From: Betaproteobacteria bacterium | Lineage (GTDB): Bacteria; Pseudomonadota; Gammaproteobacteria; Burkholderiales; Casimicrobiaceae | Length of the DNA: 64,000 nucleotides | Assembly: GCA_016716425.1 (NCBI GenBank) | Contig: JADJWJ010000001.1 | Span: forward strand, 176,001-240,000 | Direction of reading: 5' to 3' | Part shown: one piece after another, positions 17,540-25,844 of the stretch | How the letters are laid out: every line of letters starts with the position of its first letter | How positions within the stretch are numbered: the stretch's first letter is position 1 | Program-made: the position numbers and the translations under genes | The notes under the pieces: model-generated | The model's input: the letters and a program-made list of their open reading frames with translations, nothing else | Told to the model about the DNA's origin: nothing | Databases searched by the model: none

Positions 17540-18319
17540 ATGGCGACGTACGAGACCCTGATCGTCGAGACCCGCGGCCGCGTCGGGTGGATCCGGTTCA
17601 ACCGCCCGCAGCGCATGAACGCGCTGAACGACGCGCTGGCGAAGGAACTGTCCGCAGTGCTGCACGCGTTCGACGACGATCCGGAAATGGGGTGCATCGT
17701 CATCACCGGCAACGAGCGCGCGTTCGCCGCCGGCGCCGACATCGGCGCGATGGCCGAATGGGACTACGCGAAGGTGGCCGCCGACGACTACATCACGCGC
17801 GACTGGGAGGAAATCCGCCGCATCAGGAAACCCGTGATCGCCGCGGTGGCCGGGTTCGCGCTGGGCGGGGGCTGCGAGCTCGCGATGGCCTGCGACATCA
17901 TCGTCGCCGCGGACACCGCGAAGTTCGGGCAGCCGGAAATCGCGATCGGCACGATGCCCGGCATGGGCGGCACGCAGCGGCTGCCGCGCGCGATCGGCAA
18001 GGCGAAGGCGATGGACTGGTGCCTGACCGGCCGCATGGTCGATGCGGTGGAGGCCGAGCGCGCCGGGCTGGTCGCGCGCGTCGTGCCGGCGGACAAGCTG
18101 GAGGAGGAAGCACTGGCGCTCGCCGCGAAGATCGCGTCGTTTTCGCTGCCGGTCGTGTTGAAGATCAAGGAGGCGATCAACCGCGCGTACGAGTCGTCGC
18201 TGGCCGAAGGGCTGCTGTTCGAGCGCCGCGAGTTCCACGCGACGTTCGCGCTCGACGACCAGAAGGAGGGCATGCGCGCGTTCGTCGCGAAGCGCAAGCC
18301 CGCCTTCCGTCACCGCTGA
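17540..18319 (+). CDS. Enoyl-CoA hydratase
   Basis: A 259-residue crotonase-family protein. Oxyanion-hole and fold motifs are NERAFAAGADIGAMAEWDYA and AAVAGFALGGGCELAMACDI. The two catalytic Glu positions are visible as ELAMA and in FGQPEIAIGTMPGMGGTQRL. The length is typical. It hydrates 2-enoyl-CoA esters in fatty-acid or phenylacetate-type degradation. It starts 7 bases after hmgA, so it is in the same transcript, although homogentisate degradation itself needs no CoA step. This suggests a broader aromatic or side-chain pathway. Confidence 0.92.
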   Translation: MATYETLIVETRGRVGWIRFNRPQRMNALNDALAKELSAVLHAFDDDPEMGCIVITGNERAFAAGADIGAMAEWDYAKVAADDYITRDWEEIRRIRKPVIAAVAGFALGGGCELAMACDIIVAADTAKFGQPEIAIGTMPGMGGTQRLPRAIGKAKAMDWCLTGRMVDAVEAERAGLVARVVPADKLEEEALALAAKIASFSLPVVLKIKEAINRAYESSLAEGLLFERREFHATFALDDQKEGMRAFVAKRKPAFRHR

Positions 18320-18356
18320 CCGCCGGTGGGCGAGGAGCGCGGCGCGCCCGATCCGG

Positions 18357-18362
18357 TAGAAT
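18357..18362 (+). promoter_or_regulatory. Putative -10 element
   Basis: TAGAAT lies 35 bases upstream of the first lipoprotein start, in the context GGTAGAATCGCG. The same GGTAGAATC context occurs at 20795-20803 before the amidohydrolase gene, and GTAGAATC at 4761 before the large secreted protein. This looks like the housekeeping -10 form in this genome. No convincing -35 was picked. Confidence 0.45.
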
Positions 18363-18396
18363 CGCGCCTTCGCTTCGCCGCTTCCTGCCGCCCTCC

Positions 18397-19053
18397 ATGT
18401 CGATGACGCGCGCCGCCGCGCTGATCCTGTTCGCCGCCGCCGGCGCGCTCGCTGCCGGCTGCGGGACGATTGCCGCCGACTCGCACCGGACGAAGGTCGA
18501 GTCGACGTGGAAGGACCCGCGCTACGCCGGCGGGCCGATGCGCAAGCTCTTCGTGCTGAGCCTGATGAAGGTCGAGCCCGGCGGGCGCGCCGCGGTGGAG
18601 AACGCGATCGTCGCGCGGCTCGCCTCTGCGGGCGTGGCCGCGGTCGCCGCGCACACCGTGCTGTCGAGCGATCCCGCGAAGGAGGGGCCGGCGCTCGTGG
18701 ACGCGATCCGCGCGGCAGGCGCCGACGGCGTGCTGCTCGTGCAGGTGAAGTCGATGGGCGTCTACACGTCGTCGACGGTCGGCGCGACGTTCGCGTCGGT
18801 GTCGCCGGACAAGGACGCGTCGTACGGCTTCTTCCGCAAGGAGGGCGCGTGGAGCCCCGGCACCGACTACATGGTCGCGAAGATCGTCAGCGAGCTCTAC
18901 CTGCCCAACCTCGGTCAGCAGGTGTGGACCGCGTTCACCGAGTCGTACGACGCGAACGATCTTGCGCGCAACGTGCCCGACTACACGTTGAAGCTGGTGA
19001 CGGCGATGGCCCGCGAGGGCATGATCCCGGCGCCGCCCAAGCCCGCGTCCTGA
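18397..19053 (+). CDS. Lipoprotein, DUF4136-like
   Basis: A 218-residue protein with signal peptide TRAAALILFAAAGALAAGC and lipobox LAAGC, so it is exported and lipidated. The mature part has TKVESTWKDPRYAGGPMRKL, FVLSLMKVEPGGRAAVENAI, ADGVLLVQVKSMGVYTSS and a C-terminal YTLKLVTAMAREGMIPAP. It shares layout and short motifs with the next gene (TxxxxxWxDxxYxGGPxRK), so the two are paralogues. Such lipoproteins have no assigned function. Its stop lies 26 bases before the next start, so the pair is probably an operon. Confidence 0.78.
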   Translation: MSMTRAAALILFAAAGALAAGCGTIAADSHRTKVESTWKDPRYAGGPMRKLFVLSLMKVEPGGRAAVENAIVARLASAGVAAVAAHTVLSSDPAKEGPALVDAIRAAGADGVLLVQVKSMGVYTSSTVGATFASVSPDKDASYGFFRKEGAWSPGTDYMVAKIVSELYLPNLGQQVWTAFTESYDANDLARNVPDYTLKLVTAMAREGMIPAPPKPAS

Positions 19054-19079
19054 TGTCCACCGTCCCGGGGAATCCCGCC

Positions 19080-19703
19080 ATGCCCGTGCTTCGCCTCCTC
19101 GCCGCGCTTGCCGCGGCCGTACTGCTTTCCGCCTGCCAGACGACGTCGATCCAGTCGGCGTGGTACGACTCGAGCTACAAGGGCGGCCCGTTCCGCAAGA
19201 TCGTCGTCATCGCCAGCGACGGCACGACGGCCGACAGTCGCGTGTTCGAGGACATCATGGTGCAGCAGCTGCAGGCCGCGGGCGTGCAGGCGGTGCCCGG
19301 CTACACGACCGTGCCGCCCGACGCGCGCCGCGCCGAGGCGCCGTTTGCCGCCGCCGTGAAGGCGACCGGCGCCGATGGCGTGATCCTCGTGCGCTTGATC
19401 CGCGTCGACACCAAGACGCAGGTGTCGACGATGATGATGCCGGGCCCGATGATCGGCCCGTGGGGCGGCTTCTACGGCCCGGGCTTCTACGGCGGCGGCT
19501 TCTACGCGGTGCCGGAGGTCACGCAGTACGACGTGGCGTCGGTGGAGACCAACGTGTACTCGGTCGCGACGCGCACGCTCGTCTGGGCGGCGACCACGCA
19601 GACCGTCAACCCGACGACCGTCGCGAAGGAAGCGCCGGAGTTTGCCGGCATCATCATCGGGCAGCTGCGGGCGCGGGGACTCCTGCCGGCGGCGGCGAAG
19701 TAG
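19080..19703 (+). CDS. Lipoprotein, DUF4136-like paralogue
   Basis: A 207-residue protein with signal peptide PVLRLLAALAAAVLLSAC and canonical lipobox LSAC. TTSIQSAWYDSSYKGGPFRK mirrors the corresponding part of the preceding lipoprotein. A Gly/Phe/Met-rich stretch follows (MMMPGPMIGPWGGFYGPGFY), then VSSVETNVYS-like strands and a C-terminal FAGIIIGQLRARGLLP. An ATG at 19053, overlapping the previous stop, would add nine residues; the later start keeps a normal signal peptide. The function is unknown; envelope location is certain from the lipobox. Confidence 0.77.
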   Translation: MPVLRLLAALAAAVLLSACQTTSIQSAWYDSSYKGGPFRKIVVIASDGTTADSRVFEDIMVQQLQAAGVQAVPGYTTVPPDARRAEAPFAAAVKATGADGVILVRLIRVDTKTQVSTMMMPGPMIGPWGGFYGPGFYGGGFYAVPEVTQYDVASVETNVYSVATRTLVWAATTQTVNPTTVAKEAPEFAGIIIGQLRARGLLPAAAK

Positions 19704-19710
19704 CGCGGCG

Positions 19711-19820
19711 CCCCCTCACCCCAACCCTCTCCCTGCTCGCGCGGGCAGAGGGAGGGAATTCGCCTGCCGCGTGCGATGACGCTCCCTCTCCCGCTAGCGG
19801 GAAAGGGTAGGGGTGAGGGC
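19711..19820. repeat. Inverted-repeat element of the CCCTCACCCC type, copy 1
   Basis: CCCCTCACCCCAACCCTCTC at 19712 is mirrored by GGGTAGGGGTGAGGG near 19806-19820, with two inner hairpins. A compact copy lies at 48018-48067. This is a common dispersed element of proteobacterial genomes. Here it sits between convergent genes, so it may also terminate both. Confidence 0.7.
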
Positions 19821-19851
19821 GCGCGAGCAGGAGAGGGCCGGGGTGACGGCG

Positions 19852-20706
19852 CTATTCGCCGGCCGCGCTTCGCGGCGCCTGCCCGCCCAGCGCCTCGGTC
19901 AGCTCGTGTGCCGTCGTGCGCACCAGCGCGCCGAGTGCCGCGATGCGCTCGCGCGTGAAGCGCGTCGTGGGGCCGGCGAGCGACACGGCTGCCCACGGCT
20001 CACCCATCTCGTCGAACACGGTCGCAGCGACGCAGCGCATGCCGAGCGCGTGCTCCTCGTCGTCGATCGCGTAGCCGCGCGCGCGCGTGGCGTCGAGCTC
20101 GCGCGCGAGCACCGCCGCCGTCGTCAGCGTGTGCGCGGTGAAGCGCTCGAGCGTGCGCCCGCCGACGACCGCAGTCACGCCGCGCGCATCCATCGCGGCG
20201 AGCATCGCCTTGCCGACACCCGACGCGTGGATCGGCGAGCGCGCGCCGAGCTTGGCGCTCATCCGCATCAGCTCGCGGCACTGCACCTGCTCGACGAACA
20301 CGGCCTCGCCGGAGTCGAGCACGGCGAGGTTCGCGGTCTCGCCGGAGCGCTCCATCAGCGACTTGAGGTACGGATACGCCTGCACGACGAGATTGCGGTG
20401 CGACAGGAACGCGCTGCCGGTGCGGAACGCGCGCACGCCCATCAGCCACTCGCCGTTGCCGCCCGGCTGCACGTAGCCGGCGGCCTCGAGTGTGGCGAGC
20501 AGCCGGTGCGCCGTCGGCGCGGGCAGGCCCAGGGTCGCCGCGAGCGCCGTGAGCGTCGCGCCGCCGTCGGTCGCGGCGAGCGCCTCCAGCACCGCGAGGC
20601 CGCGCGACAGCGCCTGCGTATGGCCGGGCGCCTTCGCCGCGGCACGGCGCGGCTTGGTCGCGGCGCCGCGGCGGCGGGAAAGCGAGGGGCGGCTCTTGAC
20701 GGGCAT
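19852..20706 (-). CDS. IclR-family transcriptional regulator
   Basis: A 284-residue protein. A basic N-terminal tail is followed by a winged helix at about 40-100 (AVLEALAATDGGATLTALAA, then APTAHRLLATLEAAGYV), and an IclR effector domain with NLAVLDSGEAVFVEQVQCRE and SPIHASGVGKAMLAAMDARG. The C-terminal GEPWAAVSLAGPTTRFTRER is typical. It is divergent from the amidohydrolase gene, with a palindrome at 20757-20775 between them. It probably controls that operon and itself. The effector is unknown; a hydantoin-, ureide- or N-acyl-amino-acid-like ligand is a guess from the neighbours. Confidence 0.9.
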   Translation of the reverse strand: MPVKSRPSLSRRRGAATKPRRAAAKAPGHTQALSRGLAVLEALAATDGGATLTALAATLGLPAPTAHRLLATLEAAGYVQPGGNGEWLMGVRAFRTGSAFLSHRNLVVQAYPYLKSLMERSGETANLAVLDSGEAVFVEQVQCRELMRMSAKLGARSPIHASGVGKAMLAAMDARGVTAVVGGRTLERFTAHTLTTAAVLARELDATRARGYAIDDEEHALGMRCVAATVFDEMGEPWAAVSLAGPTTRFTRERIAALGALVRTTAHELTEALGGQAPRSAAGE

Positions 20707-20756
20707 GGCGGCGGACCGGCGCCGATTCTAGCATCGGCGCACCCGGGCGCGGCGTT

Positions 20757-20802
20757 TGTGAAATGGACTTTCACATTCTTCGCCGCCCGCGCGCGGTAGA
20801 AT
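20757..20802 (+). promoter_or_regulatory. IclR-type operator and promoter of amidohydrolase operon
   Basis: A perfect palindrome TGTGAAATGGACTTTCACA (7-base arms, 5-base spacer) occupies 20757-20775. A TAGAAT -10 follows at 20797-20802. The palindrome lies just upstream of, or over, the -35 position and between divergent genes, one encoding an IclR regulator. A repressor or activator site for that protein is the simplest reading. Confidence 0.5.
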
Positions 20803-20830
20803 CGCCGGCACTCCCGCCGAGCGCAAGCCG

Positions 20831-22093
20831 ATGACCGCCACGAAGCCTGCCGCCCTGGCCGCACTGCAGCCGCAGCGCGTGCTCGACCGCTGTGCCGCGC
20901 TCGCGCAACTCACCGAGATGGACGGCGGCCTGACCCGCGTGTTCCTGTCGTCCGAGCAGCGCGAGGCGAATCGCCTCGTGCTGGGCTGGATGGAGGAGGC
21001 CGGGATGCGCGCGCGCGTCGACGCGATCGGCAACTGCGTGGGCCGCTACGAAGGCGAAGCGCCGGGCCTGCCATGCCTGATGCTGGGCTCGCACCTCGAC
21101 ACCGTGCGCGACGCGGGCCGCTTCGACGGCATGCTCGGCGTGGTCGGCGCCATCGAATGCGTGGCGGCGCTGCACGCGACCGGCACGCGCCTGCCGTTCG
21201 CGCTCGAGGTCGTCGGCTTCGGCGACGAGGAGGGCGTGCGCTTCGGCGCCACGCTCATCGGCAGCCGTGCGGTGGCCGGCACGCTCGACCCGGCGCTGCT
21301 CGACCGCGCCGACGCGGCGGGCATCACGCTGCGCGACGCGCTCGCGGGCTTCGGGCTCGACCCGGCCGCCATCGCCTCCGCGGCGCGCGCACCCGACGCG
21401 GTGCTCGCGTACGCCGAACTGCACATCGAGCAGGGTCCGGTGCTGGAGTCGGCCGGGCTGCCCGTGGGCGTGGTCACGGCGATCAACGGCGGCAACCGGT
21501 TCCAGGTGGAAGTGACCGGGATGGCCGGCCACGCGGGCACCGTGCCGATGGGGCTGCGCCGCGACGCGCTGACCGCCGCCGCCGAGTGCGCGCTCGCCGT
21601 CGAGCGCGTCGCAGCCGCGCAGGCCGAGGTCGTGGGGACGGTCGGCCGCATCGCCGCGCATCCGGGTGCCATGAACGTGATCCCGGGAAGGGTGACGTTC
21701 TCGCTCGACGTGCGCGCGCCGACCGACGAGAAGCGCCTGGCCGCGATCGACGCGATGCGCGCGCAGTTCGCGGCGATTGCGGCGCGGCGCTGTGTCGACC
21801 TTTCGCTCGCGCCGCTGTGGGAGGCGAAGACAGCACCGTGCGCGGCGGGCATGCAGCGGCAGATCGCCGCGGCGATCCACGACGAAGGCGTGCGCGTGCA
21901 CCACCTGCCGTCCGGCGCCGGCCACGACGGCATGGCGCTCGTCGATCTCGCGCCGATCGGGATGCTGTTCGTCCGCTGTGCGGGCGGCATCAGCCACAAC
22001 CCCGCCGAGGCGGTGACGCTCGCGGACGTCGCGACCGGCGTGCGCGTGCTGCTGCGTTTCGTGCTCGCGTTCACCGCACCGGTGCATTCGTGA
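20831..22093 (+). CDS. Zn-dependent hydrolase, N-carbamoyl-amino-acid hydrolase/allantoate amidohydrolase type
   Basis: A 420-residue member of the hydantoinase/carbamoylase branch of the M20 family. Metal-ligand motifs are in order: GSHLDTV (His, about 90), GRFDGMLGV (Asp), FGDEEGVRFG (Glu), ELHIEQGPVLE (His) and GISHNPAE (His). The dimerisation domain, about 215-330, includes NVIPGRVTFSLDVRAP. It cleaves carbamoyl or ureide bonds of amino-acid-like substrates in the cytosol. An IclR gene is divergent upstream and an M20 peptidase and MFS transporter follow. The exact substrate (carbamoyl-amino acid, allantoate or ureidoglycolate) is not readable. Confidence 0.88.
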   Translation: MTATKPAALAALQPQRVLDRCAALAQLTEMDGGLTRVFLSSEQREANRLVLGWMEEAGMRARVDAIGNCVGRYEGEAPGLPCLMLGSHLDTVRDAGRFDGMLGVVGAIECVAALHATGTRLPFALEVVGFGDEEGVRFGATLIGSRAVAGTLDPALLDRADAAGITLRDALAGFGLDPAAIASAARAPDAVLAYAELHIEQGPVLESAGLPVGVVTAINGGNRFQVEVTGMAGHAGTVPMGLRRDALTAAAECALAVERVAAAQAEVVGTVGRIAAHPGAMNVIPGRVTFSLDVRAPTDEKRLAAIDAMRAQFAAIAARRCVDLSLAPLWEAKTAPCAAGMQRQIAAAIHDEGVRVHHLPSGAGHDGMALVDLAPIGMLFVRCAGGISHNPAEAVTLADVATGVRVLLRFVLAFTAPVHS

Positions 22094-22231
22094 GCCCCGA
22101 AGGGCCGCCCCGAGGGCGAACACCGGAGCGCGCAGCGCGAAGGTAGCCCAGTTGGCGCGGCTGCCGCCATCCGCGCCTTCCTCGCCGCACACCGCGCGGA
22201 GGCGGAGCGCTTTCTGGCCGAACTTGTCCGC

Positions 22232-23395
22232 GTGCCGTCGGACAACCCGCCGGGCGACTGCGCGCCGCACGCCGCGCGCGCGGCCGCGCTGCTGGAGGCG
22301 ATGGGCTTCGCGGTGGAGCGGCACGCGGTGCCGGACGCCGAAGTGCGCGCCAATGGCATGGTGAGCTGCACGAATCTCGTCGTGCGCGTGCGCTTCGGCA
22401 CCGGCGCCGGGCCGGTGATCGCGCTCAACGCGCACGGCGACGTCGTGCCGCCGGGGTTGGGCTGGACTGCCGATCCCTACGGCGCGGAAGTGCGCGACGG
22501 CGTCATGTACGGCCGTGGCGTGGCCGTGTCGAAGTCCGACTTCGCGACGTACGCGTTCGCGCTGCGCGCGCTGCAGGCGGCAGCCGCAGCGGGTGCGCCG
22601 CTCGACGGCACCGTCGAGCTGCACTTCACCTACGACGAGGAGGCGGGCGGCGCGATCGGGCCGGCGTGGCTGCTCGCGCGCGGCGTGAGCAGGCCCGACT
22701 ACGTCATTTCGGCCGGTTTCTCCTACGGCATCACCACCGCGCACAACGGCTGCCTGCACCTCGAGGTCGAGGTCGTCGGCAGGTCCGGCCACGCGGCGGA
22801 GCCCGAAAAGGGCGTGGACGCGCTGGAGGCGGCCACCGGCATCCTGTCCGACCTGTACGCGCTGCGCCGGACGTACGCGGCGACAAAGTCCGCGATTCCG
22901 GGCATCGCGTCGCCCACACTCGTCGTCGGCCTGATCGCGGGCGGCATCAACACCAACGTCGTCCCCGATCACGTGAAGTTCCGGCTCGACCGGCGGATCA
23001 TCCCCGAGGAGGACCCGGAGCAGGTCGAGGCGGCGCTGATCGCGAGCATCGAGGCGTTCGCGCGCAAGTGGCCGGGCATCGGCGTTTGCGTCAGGCGCGT
23101 CCTGCTGGCGGTGCCGTTCGTGCCGGTCACCGGGCAGGAGAAGCTGGTCACCGCACTCTCCCGGCACGGCCGCGACGTGCTCGGCGAGGAACTGCCCACG
23201 CACGGCGTGCCGATCTACACCGACGCGCGCCTGTACACGACCGCGGGCGTGCCGGCGGTGCTGTACGGCGCCGGCCCGCGCACGCTGGTCGAGGCCAACG
23301 GCCACCGCGCCGACGAGCGGCTCGTGCTCGCCGATCTCCACCGGGCCACCGAGGTCGTCGCGCGGGCGCTCGTCGATCTCCTCGCGGCGCGCTGA
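22232..23395 (+). CDS. M20-family peptidase/deacylase; true start unclear
   Basis: A 387-residue ArgE/DapE-type metallohydrolase. Visible motifs: ALNAHGDVVPPGLGW, GRGVAVSKSDFATYAFALRA, HFTYDEEAGGAIGPAWLL and a C-terminal TDARLYTTAGVPAVLYGAGP. The first available start, GTG at 22232, lies inside a conserved segment. The same frame continues upstream to the previous stop at 22091-22093, encoding a good N-terminal helix (AAIRAFLAAHRAEAERFLAE at about 22160-22220) with no ATG, GTG or TTG. The real protein probably begins near 22150 from a rare codon, or a base is wrong there. It lies downstream of the amidohydrolase, with which it shares metal-site logic. Confidence 0.8.
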   Translation: MPSDNPPGDCAPHAARAAALLEAMGFAVERHAVPDAEVRANGMVSCTNLVVRVRFGTGAGPVIALNAHGDVVPPGLGWTADPYGAEVRDGVMYGRGVAVSKSDFATYAFALRALQAAAAAGAPLDGTVELHFTYDEEAGGAIGPAWLLARGVSRPDYVISAGFSYGITTAHNGCLHLEVEVVGRSGHAAEPEKGVDALEAATGILSDLYALRRTYAATKSAIPGIASPTLVVGLIAGGINTNVVPDHVKFRLDRRIIPEEDPEQVEAALIASIEAFARKWPGIGVCVRRVLLAVPFVPVTGQEKLVTALSRHGRDVLGEELPTHGVPIYTDARLYTTAGVPAVLYGAGPRTLVEANGHRADERLVLADLHRATEVVARALVDLLAAR

Positions 23396-23408
23396 GCGCG
23401 CGCTGCCC

Positions 23409-24599
23409 GTGCCGCGCATCGCGTTCCTGTGGCGTCGCGTCTGCGCGCTCGGCGTCGCGCAGATCGTCTCGTGGGGAACGCTGTTCTACACGATCGCCGT
23501 GCTCGGCGCCGCGATGCGCGCCGAGACCGGTGTCGGCGAGCTCTGGCTCTTCGGCAGCTTCACGGCGGGGCTCTTCCTGTCGGGGCTCGTGTCCCCGCTC
23601 GTCGGGCGGCAGATCGACGCGCACGGCGGCCGGCGCGTGCTGGCGTCGGGGTCGCTGCTGGGTGCGGCGGCGTGCGCGGTGCTCGCGGCCGCGCAGGGGC
23701 CGATCTCGCTGCTCGCGGGCTGGCTGCTCGCCGGGGTCGCGATGGCCGCGTGCCTTTACGACCCCGCGTTCGCCACGCTGCACCAGATCGCCGGCCTGTC
23801 GTACCGGCGCGCCGTTACGGCGCTCACGCTCTTCGGCGGTTTCGCGAGCACCGTGTTCTGGCCGCTGTCGCAGTACCTGCTCGACACGGTCGGCTGGCGG
23901 CAGACGTTCGCGACGTACGCGGTGCTGCACGTCGTGCTGTGCCTGCCGCTGCACGTCGCGAGCGTGCCCGCGGGGCGCGGCGCGTGGGAGCGCACGCCCG
24001 CCGTGGACCCCGACGCCGCACCGCGTCCGCACGGCGGGCCGACGTTCGTGTGGCTCGCCGCGGCGCTGTCGCTCGCCGCATTCATCTCGTCCGCGATCGC
24101 CGCCCACCTGATCGGCCTGCTGACGGCGACCGGCCTGTCGGCGCGCGACGCCGTGCTGATCGGCTCGCTGATCGGTCCGATGCAGGTCGCGGGGCGGATC
24201 ATGGAGTTCGCGTTCACCCGGCACGTGCGCGCGCTGGCGATGGGGACGTTCGCGTTCGCGCTGATGGCGGGTGCGCTCGCGGTGTTCACGCAGGTGCACG
24301 GCATCTGGATCGTCGCGCTGGCGTTCGCGATCCCCTACGGCTGGGCCAACGGGATCATGACGATCGTGCGCGGCACCGTGCCGGCGGAATTGTTCGGCCA
24401 CCGCGGCTACGGCGCACTGCTGGGCCGCCTCGCGCTGCCGCAGTTCGTGCTGAAGGCCGTGGCGCCGTTCGCGCTGACGCTGCTCTTCGCGGTCGACCCG
24501 CAACGTGCGTACTCGCCGTACGCGCTGCTGCTGCTCGGGCTGCTGGCGCTCGGCGCGTATGCGGCAGCGGTGGCGTCGGCGCAGAGATCGCGGTCATAG
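23409..24599 (+). CDS. MFS transporter
   Basis: A 396-residue membrane protein with about 12 spans, starting at GTG 14 bases after the M20 gene. The MFS-A-like loop between spans 2 and 3 appears as PLVGRQIDAHGGRRVLASGS. Its position after two amidohydrolases suggests import of their substrate or export of a product. It resembles monocarboxylate or oxalate-type MFS proteins, with no exact match claimed. The last span ends near ALLLLGLLALGAYAAAVA. Confidence 0.86.
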   Translation: MPRIAFLWRRVCALGVAQIVSWGTLFYTIAVLGAAMRAETGVGELWLFGSFTAGLFLSGLVSPLVGRQIDAHGGRRVLASGSLLGAAACAVLAAAQGPISLLAGWLLAGVAMAACLYDPAFATLHQIAGLSYRRAVTALTLFGGFASTVFWPLSQYLLDTVGWRQTFATYAVLHVVLCLPLHVASVPAGRGAWERTPAVDPDAAPRPHGGPTFVWLAAALSLAAFISSAIAAHLIGLLTATGLSARDAVLIGSLIGPMQVAGRIMEFAFTRHVRALAMGTFAFALMAGALAVFTQVHGIWIVALAFAIPYGWANGIMTIVRGTVPAELFGHRGYGALLGRLALPQFVLKAVAPFALTLLFAVDPQRAYSPYALLLLGLLALGAYAAAVASAQRSRS

Positions 24600-24741
24600 G
24601 TGCAATCGGGCCACGGAATCGCACTCTGCTGGAGAGCCGGGCCGTACTACAGCTCTGACCCCGATTTCCGGGGGAATAATGCGCGCCGCCGCGCTGTTCG
24701 CCGCTGGCAGCAGTCCCCGTCCGTCCGCCCGGGAGGCTCCG

Positions 24742-25788
24742 ATGCCAGGCTCCGCTCGCTTTCTCGCCGCGGTGGCGCTCGCGCTGTGCGCACCGCTGGC
24801 GTACGCGACGTTCCACACGTACCGGATCGAGCAGCTCTACACGAACGCCGACGGCACCGTGCAGTTCGTGGTGCTGAACGAATCTGCAGGCGCCGACGGC
24901 GAGCACGTGTGGGGCGGCAAGACGCTGCGCACGACCGGCGCCGCCGGGACGCAGCAGATCGTGTTCCCGACCAACCTGCCGTCGACCGAGACGGCCGGCA
25001 GCCGCGTTCTGGTGGCCACGCCGGGCTTCGCCGCGCTCGCGATCGTCGCACCCGACTACACGATTCCGGCCAACTTCCTGCCGATCGGCGGAGGCACGAT
25101 CAACTTCGCGGGCGTGGACCAGTTCGCGTTCGGCGCGCTGCCCACCGACGGCGTCACGGCATTGTCGCGCGGGGGCTTTCCGATGCAGAACCTCGCGACC
25201 AATTTCGCGGGCGCCACGGGCAGCGTGACCGCCGGGCCGCCGACCGCGACTGCCGTCGAGTACTACCACGAAGGGTTCGACCACTACTTCCTCACCTACC
25301 TGTCCGCCGAGATCGCGATCCTCGACGCGGGTGTGACGATCAAGGGCTGGGCGCGCACCGGCCAGTCGTTCCTCGTCTACACGGCCGCGGGCAGCGGGAC
25401 GTCGCCCGTCTGCCGGTTCTACATTCCGCCGGAGAAGGGCGACTCGCACTTCTACGGGCGCGGCACCGCCGAGTGCGACGCCACCGCCGCCGCGAACCCG
25501 ACGTTCGCCAACGAGGACCCGCAGTTCTTTCACGTCGTGCTGCCGGCGGCGGGCGTGTGCCCCACGGGCCTGATCGCCGTCTACCGCGTGTTCTCGAACC
25601 GGTCCGACGCCAATCACCGCTACCTGATCGACCGCGCGCTGCGCGACGCGATGACGGCGAAGTCGCCGCCGTGGCTCGCCGAGGGCGACGGCGACGACCG
25701 CGTCGTCATGTGCGTGCCGCCCGCGCCGCTGACGGCGGTGCCGTACGAGCCACCGCCCGGCGAGGTCCGGCCCGGACCGCCGGGATAG
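24742..25788 (+). CDS. Secreted protein with DUF5648-like C-terminal region
   Basis: A 348-residue protein with signal peptide PGSARFLAAVALALCAPLAY. The N-terminal part has TFHTYRIEQLYTNADGTVQF and VVLNESAGADGEHVWGGKTL. From about residue 165 it carries EYYHEGFDHYFLTYLSAEIA, GWARTGQSFLVYTA, CRFYIPPEKGDSHFYGRGTA and YRVFSNRSDANHRYLIDRAL, the layout of DUF5648-type extracellular domains. The ATG at 24742 is preceded by CGGGAGGCTCCG; an in-frame ATG at 24679 is less likely. A weak GACCCCGATTTCCGGGG stem lies upstream. The function is unknown. Confidence 0.76.
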   Translation: MPGSARFLAAVALALCAPLAYATFHTYRIEQLYTNADGTVQFVVLNESAGADGEHVWGGKTLRTTGAAGTQQIVFPTNLPSTETAGSRVLVATPGFAALAIVAPDYTIPANFLPIGGGTINFAGVDQFAFGALPTDGVTALSRGGFPMQNLATNFAGATGSVTAGPPTATAVEYYHEGFDHYFLTYLSAEIAILDAGVTIKGWARTGQSFLVYTAAGSGTSPVCRFYIPPEKGDSHFYGRGTAECDATAAANPTFANEDPQFFHVVLPAAGVCPTGLIAVYRVFSNRSDANHRYLIDRALRDAMTAKSPPWLAEGDGDDRVVMCVPPAPLTAVPYEPPPGEVRPGPPG

Positions 25789-25844
25789 GGCGGAGCGCAG
25801 TGACGGCCGCGCTGCGGCGCCGGCGCGTCCACGGCGACGACCGG

